DNA from: Streptomyces sp. NBC_00425
GTDB lineage: Bacteria > Actinomycetota > Actinomycetes > Streptomycetales > Streptomycetaceae
NCBI RefSeq assembly: GCF_036030735.1
Contig: NZ_CP107928.1
Span: 6,076,001-6,140,000 of the forward strand
Length of the DNA: 64,000 nt
Direction of reading: 5' to 3'
This document shows, one piece after another, positions 17,378 to 25,429 of the stretch. A program made the position numbers and the translations under genes. The first letter of the stretch is position 1; each line of letters begins with the position of its first letter. The notes beneath the pieces are model-generated. The model searched no databases and was not told where the DNA came from. It saw only the letters and a program-made list of their open reading frames with translations.

Positions 17378-18814
17378 GTGCCGCGACTGCCGCGACCCGT
17401 GCGCCTGCTCCCGCGCCCCCGACTTCGCAGTACCGCGGCCGTGTTCACCACCCTCACGGCGCTCGCCGCGACCTCCCTGATCGGCAACCCCTCGGTGGCC
17501 GAACCCTTCTCCGCCGAGCCCTGCGCCCTGGCCCGCACCACGGCCCACCACTCGGAGGGCCTGGCCACCTGGAACGCCGCCTACCCCCGTCCGGCCCGCT
17601 CGCTGGACGCGGTGATGGTGTTCCTGTCCTTCCCCGACTGGACCCCCCTGACCTCCCCCGCGGAACTGGCCGCCGACCACTTCCCGGCCACCAGCCGCTT
17701 CTTCGAGCAGGCGTCGTACGGCAGATTCAGCCTGCGCTCCCATCCGCTGAAACAGTGGATCCGCATGCCGAAGCCGTCCGCCGCCTACGCCATACGGCGT
17801 GACTGGAGCCCCGAGGGCCGGGCCGCCTACCTGCACGACGCCCTGGCCGCCGCCGACCCCCACGTCGACTTCTCCCGCTACGACGTCGTCTACTTCGTGG
17901 CCGATCCGGACGCCCCCGGCGTCGACTCGGACGCCACGAAGGTCGTCAACCTGGACGACCCGCTGCACGCCGACGGCACCGACATCCGCCGGGTCGTCAC
18001 CGTGTTCGAGAAGCACCCCCCGGACCGGCTCGTCCTCGCCCACGAGACCGGCCATGTCTTCGACCTGCCCGACCTCTACCACCGCCCCGTCGACGGCAAG
18101 GGCGACTGGGACACCTATGTCGGCGACTGGGACCTGATGGGCAGCCAGTTCGGGCTCGCCCCCGACCTGTTCGCCTGGCACAAGTGGAAGCTGGGCTGGC
18201 TGGATCCGCGCCAGGTGCTGTGCCTGCGGAGTCCCGGCCCGACCCGGCTGACGCTGGAGCCGGTCGGCGCCGGACCGGGTGCGGCGTCCGCACGAGCCCT
18301 CGGGGAACCGGCTCCCGGGTCCGGGGAACCGGCCGCGCGAACCCTCGGGGCGCCGGCTCCCGGGCCCGGCGAACCGGACGGGCGAACCCTCGGGGCGCCG
18401 GCTCCGGCCCCGGTGCAGCCGGCTCCCGCCCCGGTGCGGTCGGCCCCCGTGCGGTCGGCCCCCGTGCCCGGCGGCGGCGCCAGGCTCGCGGTGGTCCGCA
18501 CCGGCCCCGACAGCGCGCTCGCCTTCGAGGCACGCGGCCCGGTGGGCAACGACCGCGCCGCCTGCCGCGCCGGCATCCTCGTCTACCGCGTCAGCAGCGC
18601 CGCCCGGTCGGGCCGCGGACCGGTCGAGGTGCTCGATGCCCACCCGCGCACCGAGGCCTGCTGGGAGAACTCCGTCTATCCGCCGCTCGCCGACGCCCCG
18701 GTCGCCCTCGGCGAGAGCTTCACCGTCCCGGACGACGGCGTCCGCGTGGACGTGGAGAGCCGCTCGGCTTCGGGGGCCTGGACGTTGACGATCACCCCCG
18801 GGAAGAAGCTGTGA
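17378..18814 (+). CDS. secreted M6-type (immune inhibitor A-like) metalloprotease
   Basis: 478 residues. GTG 17378 is chosen because GGAGG lies 5 bases before it and it begins a clean signal peptide (Arg-rich start, hydrophobic core about 20-36). The catalytic zinc motif HETGH lies near residue 223 in VLAHETGHVFDLPDLY, with the downstream GDWDLMGSQFG that carries the Met-turn. These mark the M6 peptidase family. Residues about 305-365 are a Pro/Ala/Gly-rich insertion made of 15-residue repeats; a beta-type C-terminal domain follows. Cysteines in the last 100 residues suggest an extracellular disulfide. Its targets are unknown. Confidence 0.82.
   Translation: MPRLPRPVRLLPRPRLRSTAAVFTTLTALAATSLIGNPSVAEPFSAEPCALARTTAHHSEGLATWNAAYPRPARSLDAVMVFLSFPDWTPLTSPAELAADHFPATSRFFEQASYGRFSLRSHPLKQWIRMPKPSAAYAIRRDWSPEGRAAYLHDALAAADPHVDFSRYDVVYFVADPDAPGVDSDATKVVNLDDPLHADGTDIRRVVTVFEKHPPDRLVLAHETGHVFDLPDLYHRPVDGKGDWDTYVGDWDLMGSQFGLAPDLFAWHKWKLGWLDPRQVLCLRSPGPTRLTLEPVGAGPGAASARALGEPAPGSGEPAARTLGAPAPGPGEPDGRTLGAPAPAPVQPAPAPVRSAPVRSAPVPGGGARLAVVRTGPDSALAFEARGPVGNDRAACRAGILVYRVSSAARSGRGPVEVLDAHPRTEACWENSVYPPLADAPVALGESFTVPDDGVRVDVESRSASGAWTLTITPGKKL
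18292..18415 (+). repeat. 45-bp tandem repeat inside the M6 protease gene
   Basis: A 45-bp unit (15 codons, encoding phrases like ARTLGAPAPGPGEPD) occurs at 18292-18336, 18337-18381 and in part at 18382-18415. The frame is kept, so copy number changes would only lengthen or shorten a flexible linker. The following PVRSAPVRSAP is a further short repeat. Confidence 0.75.
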
Positions 18815-18828
18815 GATGACGGCACGAA

Positions 18829-18858
18829 AAAGGCCCCCCGCTCACGCGAGGGGCCTTT
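18829..18858. terminator. terminator hairpin between M6 protease and tRNA-Lys copy 3
   Basis: AAAGGCCCCCCGC (18829-18841) pairs with GCGAGGGGCCTTT (18846-18858) over 13 positions with one mismatch and a 4-base loop. It is the third hairpin of this type beside a tRNA-Lys gene in the window. Confidence 0.75.
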
Positions 18859-18866
18859 CACTGTCG

Positions 18867-18940
18867 TGCGCCGCCAGGGACTCGAACCCCGGACCCGCTG
18901 ATTAAGAGTCAGCTGCTCTAACCAACTGAGCTAGCGGCGC
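18867..18940 (-). tRNA. tRNA-Lys (anticodon CTT), copy 3
   Basis: The 74-nt sequence reads the same as copies 1 and 2. Its first ten bases (minus strand) overlap the end of the upstream protein gene, whose TAG stop is the TAG of the tRNA sequence CGCCGCTAGCTC. Confidence 0.95.
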
Positions 18941-19518
18941 CTGCTGACGTCGTAGACCTTAGCATCCTGGTCGGGGGGAGGAGAAATCGATATGCGCACG
19001 GCCGAACGGGCCGCCCGCACCGCCGCCCACAGCAGGATGTCGGGCCCCGGAAGCCAGGGGTGGCGGGTGTCCGGGGCGACCATCCAGCGGGTGCCGCACC
19101 CCGGATCGGACGGCACCAGCGCGGGCACCGTCACCGCGTCGCCGGTGCCGTGGCACAGCAGGGGCGGCACGGTCGCGGCACGGCCGTCCCGGCGGCCTTC
19201 GGCGCTCCACTCCTCCCACTCCAGCAGCGAGGGCAGCCGCTGGGCCGTGCCGGGCGCCGCGAACAGCAGCGTCCGGCCGCGGAACGCGGCCACCGGCCCG
19301 GAGCCCGGCCCTTCGCCCCACAACCGGTCGAGCATCGCCCGCCCGAACATCGCCGGCGCGCTGACGACGTCGAACACCGCGCCGCACGGCAGGACCACCG
19401 GCGCCTGCGGCCGCTCCTCCCAGAGGGCGAGCGTGCTGCGCGGATACGTTCCGGCGGAGGCCAGCCAGGCGGCGCCGTCCGGGGTGACGCCGAGGGCTTC
19501 GTCGTATGCGCTGCTCAT
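18931..19518 (-). CDS. short bifunctional DNA primase/polymerase-like protein
   Basis: 195 residues. Phrases such as PVVLPCGAVFDVVSAP, RMLDRLWGEGPGSGP-like MLDRLWGEGPGSGP, GRTLLFAAPGTAQRLPSLLEWEEW and LLCHGTGDAVTVPAL resemble small streptomycete proteins usually annotated as bifunctional DNA primase/polymerase (prim-pol N-terminal domain); the name is from memory of such entries. I cannot point to the acidic catalytic residues of a working prim-pol, so activity is doubtful. The stop codon lies within tRNA-Lys, so message and tRNA precursor may be one transcript. Confidence 0.5.
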   Translation of the reverse strand: MSSAYDEALGVTPDGAAWLASAGTYPRSTLALWEERPQAPVVLPCGAVFDVVSAPAMFGRAMLDRLWGEGPGSGPVAAFRGRTLLFAAPGTAQRLPSLLEWEEWSAEGRRDGRAATVPPLLCHGTGDAVTVPALVPSDPGCGTRWMVAPDTRHPWLPGPDILLWAAVRAARSAVRISISPPPDQDAKVYDVSRRR

Positions 19519-19670
19519 ACCGACAGGTCTACCGGCTGTGAACAGGCGCTCTCACAGGGTTGCGCGAAATCGGGACGTGAGGGACGCGGAGGGAGTATCT
19601 TGCCCGCCCGGCATATGCCAGCGGTGAGGTCGCGTGCCGCCCCCGGCGGCCTCGCACAGCGCGGACGGCC

Positions 19671-19724
19671 CACGCCGGTCACATGGCTCACGCCGGTCAC
19701 ACGGCTCACGCCGGTCACACGGCT
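19671..19724. repeat. 18-bp tandem repeat, three copies
   Basis: CACGCCGGTCACAYGGCT occurs at 19671-19688, 19689-19706 and 19707-19724, with one base difference in the first unit, and a partial fourth start. It lies between the prim-pol-like gene and the small gene that precedes it, in the likely leader or promoter zone of the former. Confidence 0.75.
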
Positions 19725-19751
19725 CACCTCACGCACGCGGCCGGCGACGCC

Positions 19752-20120
19752 TCACCCAGGGTCGGCGGGCCCCCGCCCCTCGGCGTCGCCCCGCAGCAGA
19801 TCCCGGCCGAACTCGACCATCTTCTTCGCGTAGTCCTCGGTCCACTCGGCCCGATCGGCGATGTCCGCCGTCGTCAGCCGGTCGAAGCGGCGCGGATCGG
19901 CGAGCTGCGCCGCCGCCATCGCCTGGAACTCCAGCGCCCGGTCGGCGGCCGCCCGGAACGCGAGCGTCAGCTCCGTCGCCCGGCTCAGCAGCGCCCCCGG
20001 ATCGTCTATCGACTCCAGGTCGAAGAAGTGCTCAGGGTCGCCGGCCGCCTCGGCGGGCTCGAAGAGCAGGGGCGCGGGGCGTAGCCGCGATTCGTTCCGA
20101 CGCGGCGTGGGCTCCGCCAT
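19752..20120 (-). CDS. small hypothetical protein, helical and acidic
   Basis: 122 residues. The protein is charged and predicted mostly helical, with no signal peptide or membrane segment. A possible conserved core is LSRATELTLAFRAAADRALEFQ followed by DRLTTADIADRAEWTEDYAKKMVEFG. I do not recognise a family. The ATG is preceded by GGAGGAG. It lies 82 bases downstream of the helicase gene on the same strand and may be the last gene of that transcript. Confidence 0.6.
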   Translation of the reverse strand: MAEPTPRRNESRLRPAPLLFEPAEAAGDPEHFFDLESIDDPGALLSRATELTLAFRAAADRALEFQAMAAAQLADPRRFDRLTTADIADRAEWTEDYAKKMVEFGRDLLRGDAEGRGPADPG

Positions 20121-20202
20121 GTCTTCTCCTCCTCGTACGGTTCGGATGCAGACCGCCTTCCATTCTCCCCCGATGGCGCTAGAGGCATTCGGCCCCGGAC
20201 AC

Positions 20203-21543
20203 TCAAGGCTTCCAGGCGACCCGATGTTCCCCGAGATGCGCCAGCATCGCGTGGTTGGCCTCCCAGCCGTCCGGGAACTTCACGAGGGTGCCCAGCTGCA
20301 CCGGTTCCGTCGACGGGTACTCGTCCAGCAGGTCGTCGACGCCCGCCCGGCACACCACCACGCACGCGTGCCGGTGGCGGGAGGCGAGCACGCACAGCCG
20401 GCCGGTCTCCAGATGGAAGGCGGTGGCGTCGGGGCGGCCGGAGAGCGGGTGCAGGATCACCGTGACGTCGAACTCCATGCCCTGCAGCCGGTTCGCGGTG
20501 TCCACCGTCACCTCCCCGACGCCCAGCTCCGCCAGGGCCGCGCGCACCGCCGCCGCCTGGTCGCGGTGCGCCGTGCCGACCGCCACCCGGTCGGCCGTCA
20601 ACGGGGTCGGGTCGGGGGAGCGCTCCGAGACGGCGGCGCCGCCCCGGTCCAGCAGCCGCCGCACCACCATGGCGACCGCCCGCACCGCCTCCGGGTCGGT
20701 GCGGGGGGTGTGCCGGGCGGGCAGCTCCAGCAGGCCCCAGCCGGACTCCGCCGCCTCGTCGATCACCCGGTCGGCGCCGGAGCCGTCCGACGGTACGGCG
20801 AAGGAGAGACGGCGGTCGCCGTGCCCGGTGCCGCTGCGGAACGGCGTGTACGGGTAGAACGCGGCGGAGACCAGCGGCGCGGCCGACGCCGGGAGCCGCC
20901 AGGACACCGGCAGCCGGTGCTGCGGCAGCTCCGGGTTGTGCGCGAGGAGGGTGCTGACCGCCGACGCCGACGGGTCGTACGACAGCCCCGCCCACTGTTC
21001 GCCGCCGACGATCGAGAACGGGTCCAGCTGCCCGGGGTCGCCCACGAACAGCGCCCGCTCGAACAGCCCGGCCACGGCCAGCAGCCCGTCCGACCGCATC
21101 TGGTACGCCTCGTCCACGATCGCGTGCCGCCACGGCTCGTCGGTCTTCACGTGCGCCCACTTCGCGGCGGTGGAGATCACCACCGGCAGCCCGGCCAGCT
21201 CCGCCGCCTTCGCCGACTTCCGCACGTTCGGCAGCCGCTCCAGCGCCTTGTCGTACGGGTCGGCGTCACTGCTGTGCAGTCGGCCCACCGGCAGCTCGGG
21301 GCTCTTCTCGGCGAGCCGCAGCACCAGGTCGTCCACCTGCGCGTTGGTCTGCGCGACCACCATCAACGACCGCCCCGCGTCGGCCAGTTCGAGCGCCGCC
21401 CGGACGACGAGCGTGGACTTGCCGGCCCCCGGCGGGGAGTCCACGACGACCCCGCGCGCGGTGGAGTGCAGGGTGTCGCGCAGGATCGCGTCGGTGGCAC
21501 GGGCGGCGGCGGTACCGGGGTCGAGAGCGGCCTCGGCGGTCAC
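20203..21543 (-). CDS. UPF1/Dna2-like SF1 helicase (ATP-binding) of a three-gene nuclease-helicase operon
   Basis: 446 residues. SF1 helicase motifs in order: Walker A GAGKST (39-44), motif II VDEAY (143-147), motif III GDPGQLDP (168-175), motif IV region VSWRLP (213-218), motif V VDTANRLQGME (347-357) and motif VI LASRHRHACVVV (386-397). The QG-E form of motif V and the overall spacing fit the UPF1/Dna2 (SF1B) group rather than UvrD/Rep. It is short because it has almost nothing before Walker A; the accessory beta domain normally found ahead of the helicase core is missing and may be supplied by the neighbouring protein. Its start overlaps the upstream gene's stop by 4 bases (ATGA). Confidence 0.82.
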   Translation of the reverse strand: MTAEAALDPGTAAARATDAILRDTLHSTARGVVVDSPPGAGKSTLVVRAALELADAGRSLMVVAQTNAQVDDLVLRLAEKSPELPVGRLHSSDADPYDKALERLPNVRKSAKAAELAGLPVVISTAAKWAHVKTDEPWRHAIVDEAYQMRSDGLLAVAGLFERALFVGDPGQLDPFSIVGGEQWAGLSYDPSASAVSTLLAHNPELPQHRLPVSWRLPASAAPLVSAAFYPYTPFRSGTGHGDRRLSFAVPSDGSGADRVIDEAAESGWGLLELPARHTPRTDPEAVRAVAMVVRRLLDRGGAAVSERSPDPTPLTADRVAVGTAHRDQAAAVRAALAELGVGEVTVDTANRLQGMEFDVTVILHPLSGRPDATAFHLETGRLCVLASRHRHACVVVCRAGVDDLLDEYPSTEPVQLGTLVKFPDGWEANHAMLAHLGEHRVAWKP

Positions 21544-23129
21544 AGGACGTCCTCCTGGGTGACGGAGTCGGGGGCTTCGGGCGTCTGCTCACCGGGCGGA
21601 CCGCCGTGCGTCCACGGGGTGTCCTCCGGGTCGGGCAGCTTCGCGCCGCCGCGCTGCTCGTGCTCGAAGAGGGTGAAGCAGAGCCGGTCGCCCTTCTCCG
21701 GCACGGACCCCGCCTCGGGCTCCTTGCCGCGGCCCATCTTGTCGACGATCCGCAGCACGACCAGGTCCTCCGCGACCCGTTCCACGAACTCGGCCGCCTG
21801 CGGCTTCCCGCCCAGCGACCGGTACGCCTTCGCCCGCTCGGCGAGATGCGGCCGGTCGTCCGTCCGTACGGTGACCAGCGGACGCGGGCTCGGCCTGCGG
21901 CCCTCGCCGTACGCCATGACGACGTCGACGACCTCGCCCGCGAACGCTTCCCCGGCCAGCCGGCGCCCCGCCATCGCCAGCGGGTCGTCGAGTGCCTCCT
22001 GGGCCTCCAGCCGGGCCTGTTCGCGTTCGCGCGTGGCGAGCTTGCCGGCCGCCGTGACCGCGTCGTCCCGGCGCGGCTGCGGGGGCTCGCCGGCGACCAC
22101 CCGGTCGCGGTGGCCGGTGAACGACCAGCGGTCGCGCGTCCACCGCTCCTCGACGTGCGCGCCTTCGGGCAGCGTCCGCAACAGGTCCAGGCCCGCCCAC
22201 ACCGCGTTCCAGGTCGGCAGCGTCCGGCTGCGCACCAGCTCGCGGATCTCCCGCTCGGCGGCGGTGAGCGCCCCCAGCCGGTCGTCGGCCTGCAGACCGT
22301 CCTCGGCGGCGGCCAGGGCGGTGCGCGCGCGGTCGTAGCGCTCGATGGCGGGGGCGAGCAGCTTGTTGTCGAACGCCGGGTCGGTGGCGGGACCGGCCGG
22401 CGGGCACCGCAACTGCCCGTCGGCGTCCCGCGCGAGCTCCGCGCGCAGCGCCGCCTCGGCGCCCGTCTCGCCCGGCGGCGGGTCGATCCAGGCGAGCAGC
22501 GCCCCCAGGTGCTGGTCCTCCAGGCTGGACTGCCCGGTCGCCCAGTGCCGGCCCAGCACCTCCGTGAGGGCCAGCAGCAGCGAGGAGCCGGGCACCCGGG
22601 ACCGCTCCCCGAAGTGCGTCAGCCACCGCCCGAGCAGCGGCACGCGCGGGGGTGCGGGATGCGGCGTCTCAGGGTCCTGTTCGGCCGTCCGCCGAAAGCG
22701 CATGGAACGGCCCAGCAGGCGCACGAGGTCGACGCCCGCACGGCTCGGCACGATCAGCTGGGGCGCGTCGGCGCACAGCTCGACCTCGACCTTGACGCGC
22801 TTGCCGGTCTCCGGGTCGGTCTCGGCCCGCTCGGCGGCCTCCACGTCGTCGGCGTAGGAGTCGAGGTAGGGCAGGACCACGTCGGCCAGCTCGGCGAGGA
22901 ACGCGAAGCGCAGGTCGCGGTCGCGCGGCTGCGGCACGACCAGCAGCCGCGGCGCGTCCCGGTCGGTGCCGACCAGCGCGCCCAGCGGAGCGCCGGCCTC
23001 ACCGGCGGTGGTCAGCGGCACGAACACCAGCGGCCGCCCGGACAGCCGCCGGTGCCGGACGGTGGCGGCGGGCTGGGCGCGACCGGTGGCGACGGCCTCC
23101 AGCCGGGCCAGGGCGGTGATCAGGGACAC
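21540..23129 (-). CDS. protein of unknown function, middle gene of the nuclease-helicase operon
   Basis: 529 residues without signal peptide or membrane helices. It overlaps both neighbours (10 bases with the nuclease gene before it, 4 with the helicase gene after it), which argues for a common complex. The N-terminal part (1-130) has beta-rich phrases such as PLVFVPLTTAGEAGAPLGAL and an acidic loop; the middle (about 240-400) is helical and charged; the C-terminal part (about 410-505) contains DLVVLRIVDKMGRG and GDRLCFTLFEHE, resembling an OB/barrel segment such as precedes Dna2/UPF1 helicase cores. I do not recognise the family, and the OB idea is inference. Confidence 0.7.
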   Translation of the reverse strand: MSLITALARLEAVATGRAQPAATVRHRRLSGRPLVFVPLTTAGEAGAPLGALVGTDRDAPRLLVVPQPRDRDLRFAFLAELADVVLPYLDSYADDVEAAERAETDPETGKRVKVEVELCADAPQLIVPSRAGVDLVRLLGRSMRFRRTAEQDPETPHPAPPRVPLLGRWLTHFGERSRVPGSSLLLALTEVLGRHWATGQSSLEDQHLGALLAWIDPPPGETGAEAALRAELARDADGQLRCPPAGPATDPAFDNKLLAPAIERYDRARTALAAAEDGLQADDRLGALTAAEREIRELVRSRTLPTWNAVWAGLDLLRTLPEGAHVEERWTRDRWSFTGHRDRVVAGEPPQPRRDDAVTAAGKLATREREQARLEAQEALDDPLAMAGRRLAGEAFAGEVVDVVMAYGEGRRPSPRPLVTVRTDDRPHLAERAKAYRSLGGKPQAAEFVERVAEDLVVLRIVDKMGRGKEPEAGSVPEKGDRLCFTLFEHEQRGGAKLPDPEDTPWTHGGPPGEQTPEAPDSVTQEDVL

Positions 23130-24346
23130 ATCGCCCCCAGGGCCTCCCGGCGCAGCTCCGCGGCCCGGCGCAGCGCGGCGACGGCCGGGTCCCGGGGATC
23201 GCCGGCCTCGCCGCGGGCCGCCGCCAGGACGTCCTCGACGGTGCTCAGCCCGCCCAGCTCGGCCCGCACCGACCGGCCCAGCGCGGTGACCGCACCGGCC
23301 GCGCGGGAGCGGTCACGGCAGTGGAACGCGAGCTCGCAGGCGGCCAGGCACTCGGGCGCGTACGCGGCGGGGACCGCCTCGACGGCCTCCGTGAGCTGCT
23401 CGCCGGGCAGCTCGGGGGAGAAGCAGACGCCGTCGGGCAGGGCGTCGGCGATCTCCTGGATCCGGGTGAGGCGCGCGAGCTGGCGGTGGGTGACGGCACG
23501 CTGCTTGCGCACGTCCACGGCGGATGCGGTGGGCAGGTTGGAGAAGTCCTTGGGGCAGACCAGGAGCACCCGGTGGCGCACGCGCGGGGCGGGCTCCAGA
23601 CGGGCGGCGACCTCCTCGAGGGCCAGCACGTACACGGCGGCCTGCCGGGCGGCGGCGCCGACCTTCGCGGGGTCCGCCGCGCCGTCCAGCATGGGGAACG
23701 ACTTGATCTCCACGACCGTCCAGCTGCCGTCCGGGTGGACCACCACCGCGTCCGGCTCGAGGAAGGCGGGGGAGCCCGCCACGTCGAGGGCGATCATCGG
23801 GTGGTCGAGGAGCGTCCAGCCGCCCGCCTCGCCCGCCTCGGCGGCCTCCGCCGCGGACGCTGCGGCCTCGCGCAGCGCCAGCGCCGTGCGGGCGGTGCGG
23901 CCCTCGGGGCCGATCGCGGACAGGTCGGGAACGGCCGCGCCGGAGGGCGGCGGCGCGGCCGGGTCCAGCCGTTCGTGCACCAGCCGCAGCAGTTCCGCGC
24001 CGCCGTCCGCCTTCACCTTCGCCTCGAACGCGTTGCCGCGGGTGAGGGCGAACTGGGACTGGCCGAAGGCCGACGGCGAACCCAGCGCGCCCGCCAGGGC
24101 CGCCTTGTCGACACCGGCGCCGTCGAGGATGGCGCGCCGCTTGCAGCCCGGGTTCGCGGCGAGCGCGGCGAGGGCGCGGGCGTCCAGCGCCTTGGCCGGT
24201 GTGTCGGGGCCGCGCAGCTCAGCGAGCCGCTGCCGGAGCGCCGTCCCCAGCTTCCGAGGGGGTGGCGTCCGGTTCGACTCCGGGGCGGAGCCGTGACTCG
24301 CGCTGCCGTGGAATTCGCTCACCCGGGGAAGTCTGGCATCCGCCAC
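23120..24346 (-). CDS. RecB-family nuclease with Cas4/AddB-type four-cysteine (Fe-S) pattern
   Basis: About 408 residues from GTG 24346; no start has a clear ribosome-binding site, and GTG 24322 is equally possible. PD-(D/E)XK motifs: GNAFE (104-108), Asp199 in EPDAVVV, Glu213-x-Lys215 in VVEIKSF, and the RecB-family helix QAAVY (235-239, QxxxY). Cys68 (NPGCKRR) and the late cluster C333-x3-C337-x5-C343 (ECLAACELAFHC) have the arrangement of the 4Fe-4S clasp in Cas4, AddB and Dna2 nucleases. Such enzymes cut single-stranded ends, usually with a helicase; here the helicase is encoded two genes downstream. The 5' end overlaps the preceding phosphatase reading frame by about 128 bases. Confidence 0.82.
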   Translation of the reverse strand: MADARLPRVSEFHGSASHGSAPESNRTPPPRKLGTALRQRLAELRGPDTPAKALDARALAALAANPGCKRRAILDGAGVDKAALAGALGSPSAFGQSQFALTRGNAFEAKVKADGGAELLRLVHERLDPAAPPPSGAAVPDLSAIGPEGRTARTALALREAAASAAEAAEAGEAGGWTLLDHPMIALDVAGSPAFLEPDAVVVHPDGSWTVVEIKSFPMLDGAADPAKVGAAARQAAVYVLALEEVAARLEPAPRVRHRVLLVCPKDFSNLPTASAVDVRKQRAVTHRQLARLTRIQEIADALPDGVCFSPELPGEQLTEAVEAVPAAYAPECLAACELAFHCRDRSRAAGAVTALGRSVRAELGGLSTVEDVLAAARGEAGDPRDPAVAALRRAAELRREALGAMCP

Positions 24347-25184
24347 TGACAACCGAGGCCGAAGGGGCGGGAGAGTCCGCCGGGAGAGCCGGGGCGAGCG
24401 CCGGGACGCGGGAGGCGAACCACACCCGGGCCCGGTCCGCGGCGCGCATCGCCCACGGCGCCAGCAGCAGTCCGACGCCCATCACGGCCGCGCCGGCGGC
24501 CGCGTCGAGGAAGTAGTGGTTGGCGGTGCCCATCACCACGAGGGTGGTCACCAGCGGGTAGACGACGCCCGCCGTCTTCGCCAGGCGTGTGCCGCCGTGG
24601 CGCCACAGCATCACACCGCACCACAGGGCCCAGCCCACGTGCAGGCTCGGCATGGCCGCGTACTGGTTGGTCATGCCGCCCATGCCGCGCGGTGCGCTCG
24701 CCTCGCCGCCCCACCAGCCGTACGAGCTGTACTGGGCCATCGTGTCCACGAAGCCGTGCCCGGCCGACAGCAGCCGCGGCGGGCAGGTGGGCATCAGCGT
24801 GAAGCCGATGAGGCCGATGAAGGTGGACGCCATCAGCCAGGTGCGGGCCGCCCGGTAGTGCAGCGTCCGCGACCGGAACAGCCAGACCAGGATCGCGGGG
24901 GTGACCAGGTAGTGCAGCGACGCGTACCAGAAGTCGGCCGGCACGCCGATCCAGGCGTGGGCCGTGAACAGTCGGTTCAGCGGGTGTTCGGCGTTGAGGT
25001 AGAACACCTTCTCGACGCGCAGGATCGCCAGACCGTGGTCGACGGCGGTGGAGACGTCACCGCGCGCGAGCAGCCGGCCCGCCGAGTAGCAGAGGTACAC
25101 CAGCACCAGCAGGGGCAGCTCGGTCCACCAGCGCAGCCGTGTCCGCGGGGCCGCCTCGGTGCCTGGTGTCTCGGTCTGCGGCAT
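24219..25184 (-). CDS. PAP2-like membrane phosphatase / inositol phosphorylceramide synthase-like protein
   Basis: 321 residues from ATG 25184, which follows GGGGAGG. About six membrane segments lie between residues 22 and 250. PAP2-type motifs are [11 protein letters not shown] and PSLHVGWAL with the catalytic His, and [13 protein letters not shown] with the second His and Asp. The variant is that of integral phosphatases/transferases annotated as PAP2 or DUF5933 in streptomycetes. The last 45 or so residues are hydrophilic and are read from DNA that also encodes the N-terminus of the nuclease in another frame, so the original stop may have been lost. Substrate is unknown; lipid phosphates are likely. 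Confidence 0.8.
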   Translation of the reverse strand: MPQTETPGTEAAPRTRLRWWTELPLLVLVYLCYSAGRLLARGDVSTAVDHGLAILRVEKVFYLNAEHPLNRLFTAHAWIGVPADFWYASLHYLVTPAILVWLFRSRTLHYRAARTWLMASTFIGLIGFTLMPTCPPRLLSAGHGFVDTMAQYSSYGWWGGEASAPRGMGGMTNQYAAMPSLHVGWALWCGVMLWRHGGTRLAKTAGVVYPLVTTLVVMGTANHYFLDAAAGAAVMGVGLLLAPWAMRAADRARVWFASRVPALAPALPADSPAPSASVVSGGCQTSPGERIPRQRESRLRPGVEPDATPSEAGDGAPAAAR

Positions 25185-25429
25185 CCGATCGCCTCCCCCT
25201 TCTGTCGCTGTCTGGTCGCTGTCTGCTACTGGTCCGGTCACTGCGCCGCCGGTGGCGCGGGACGTGCCACTTTACGGCGGGCGGACGCGCCCCTCGCGAG
25301 GGGCCCCGGATCTCAAAGACGCTGAGATCGCCCGCCGGGTTGCCCCTGTTCAGGGTGAGCGATGATGGAGGGGATCCGCCCCCGAACTCCTCCCTGGTCC
25401 TTCCCAGGGTTCTCCCGGAAAGGTCCCCC

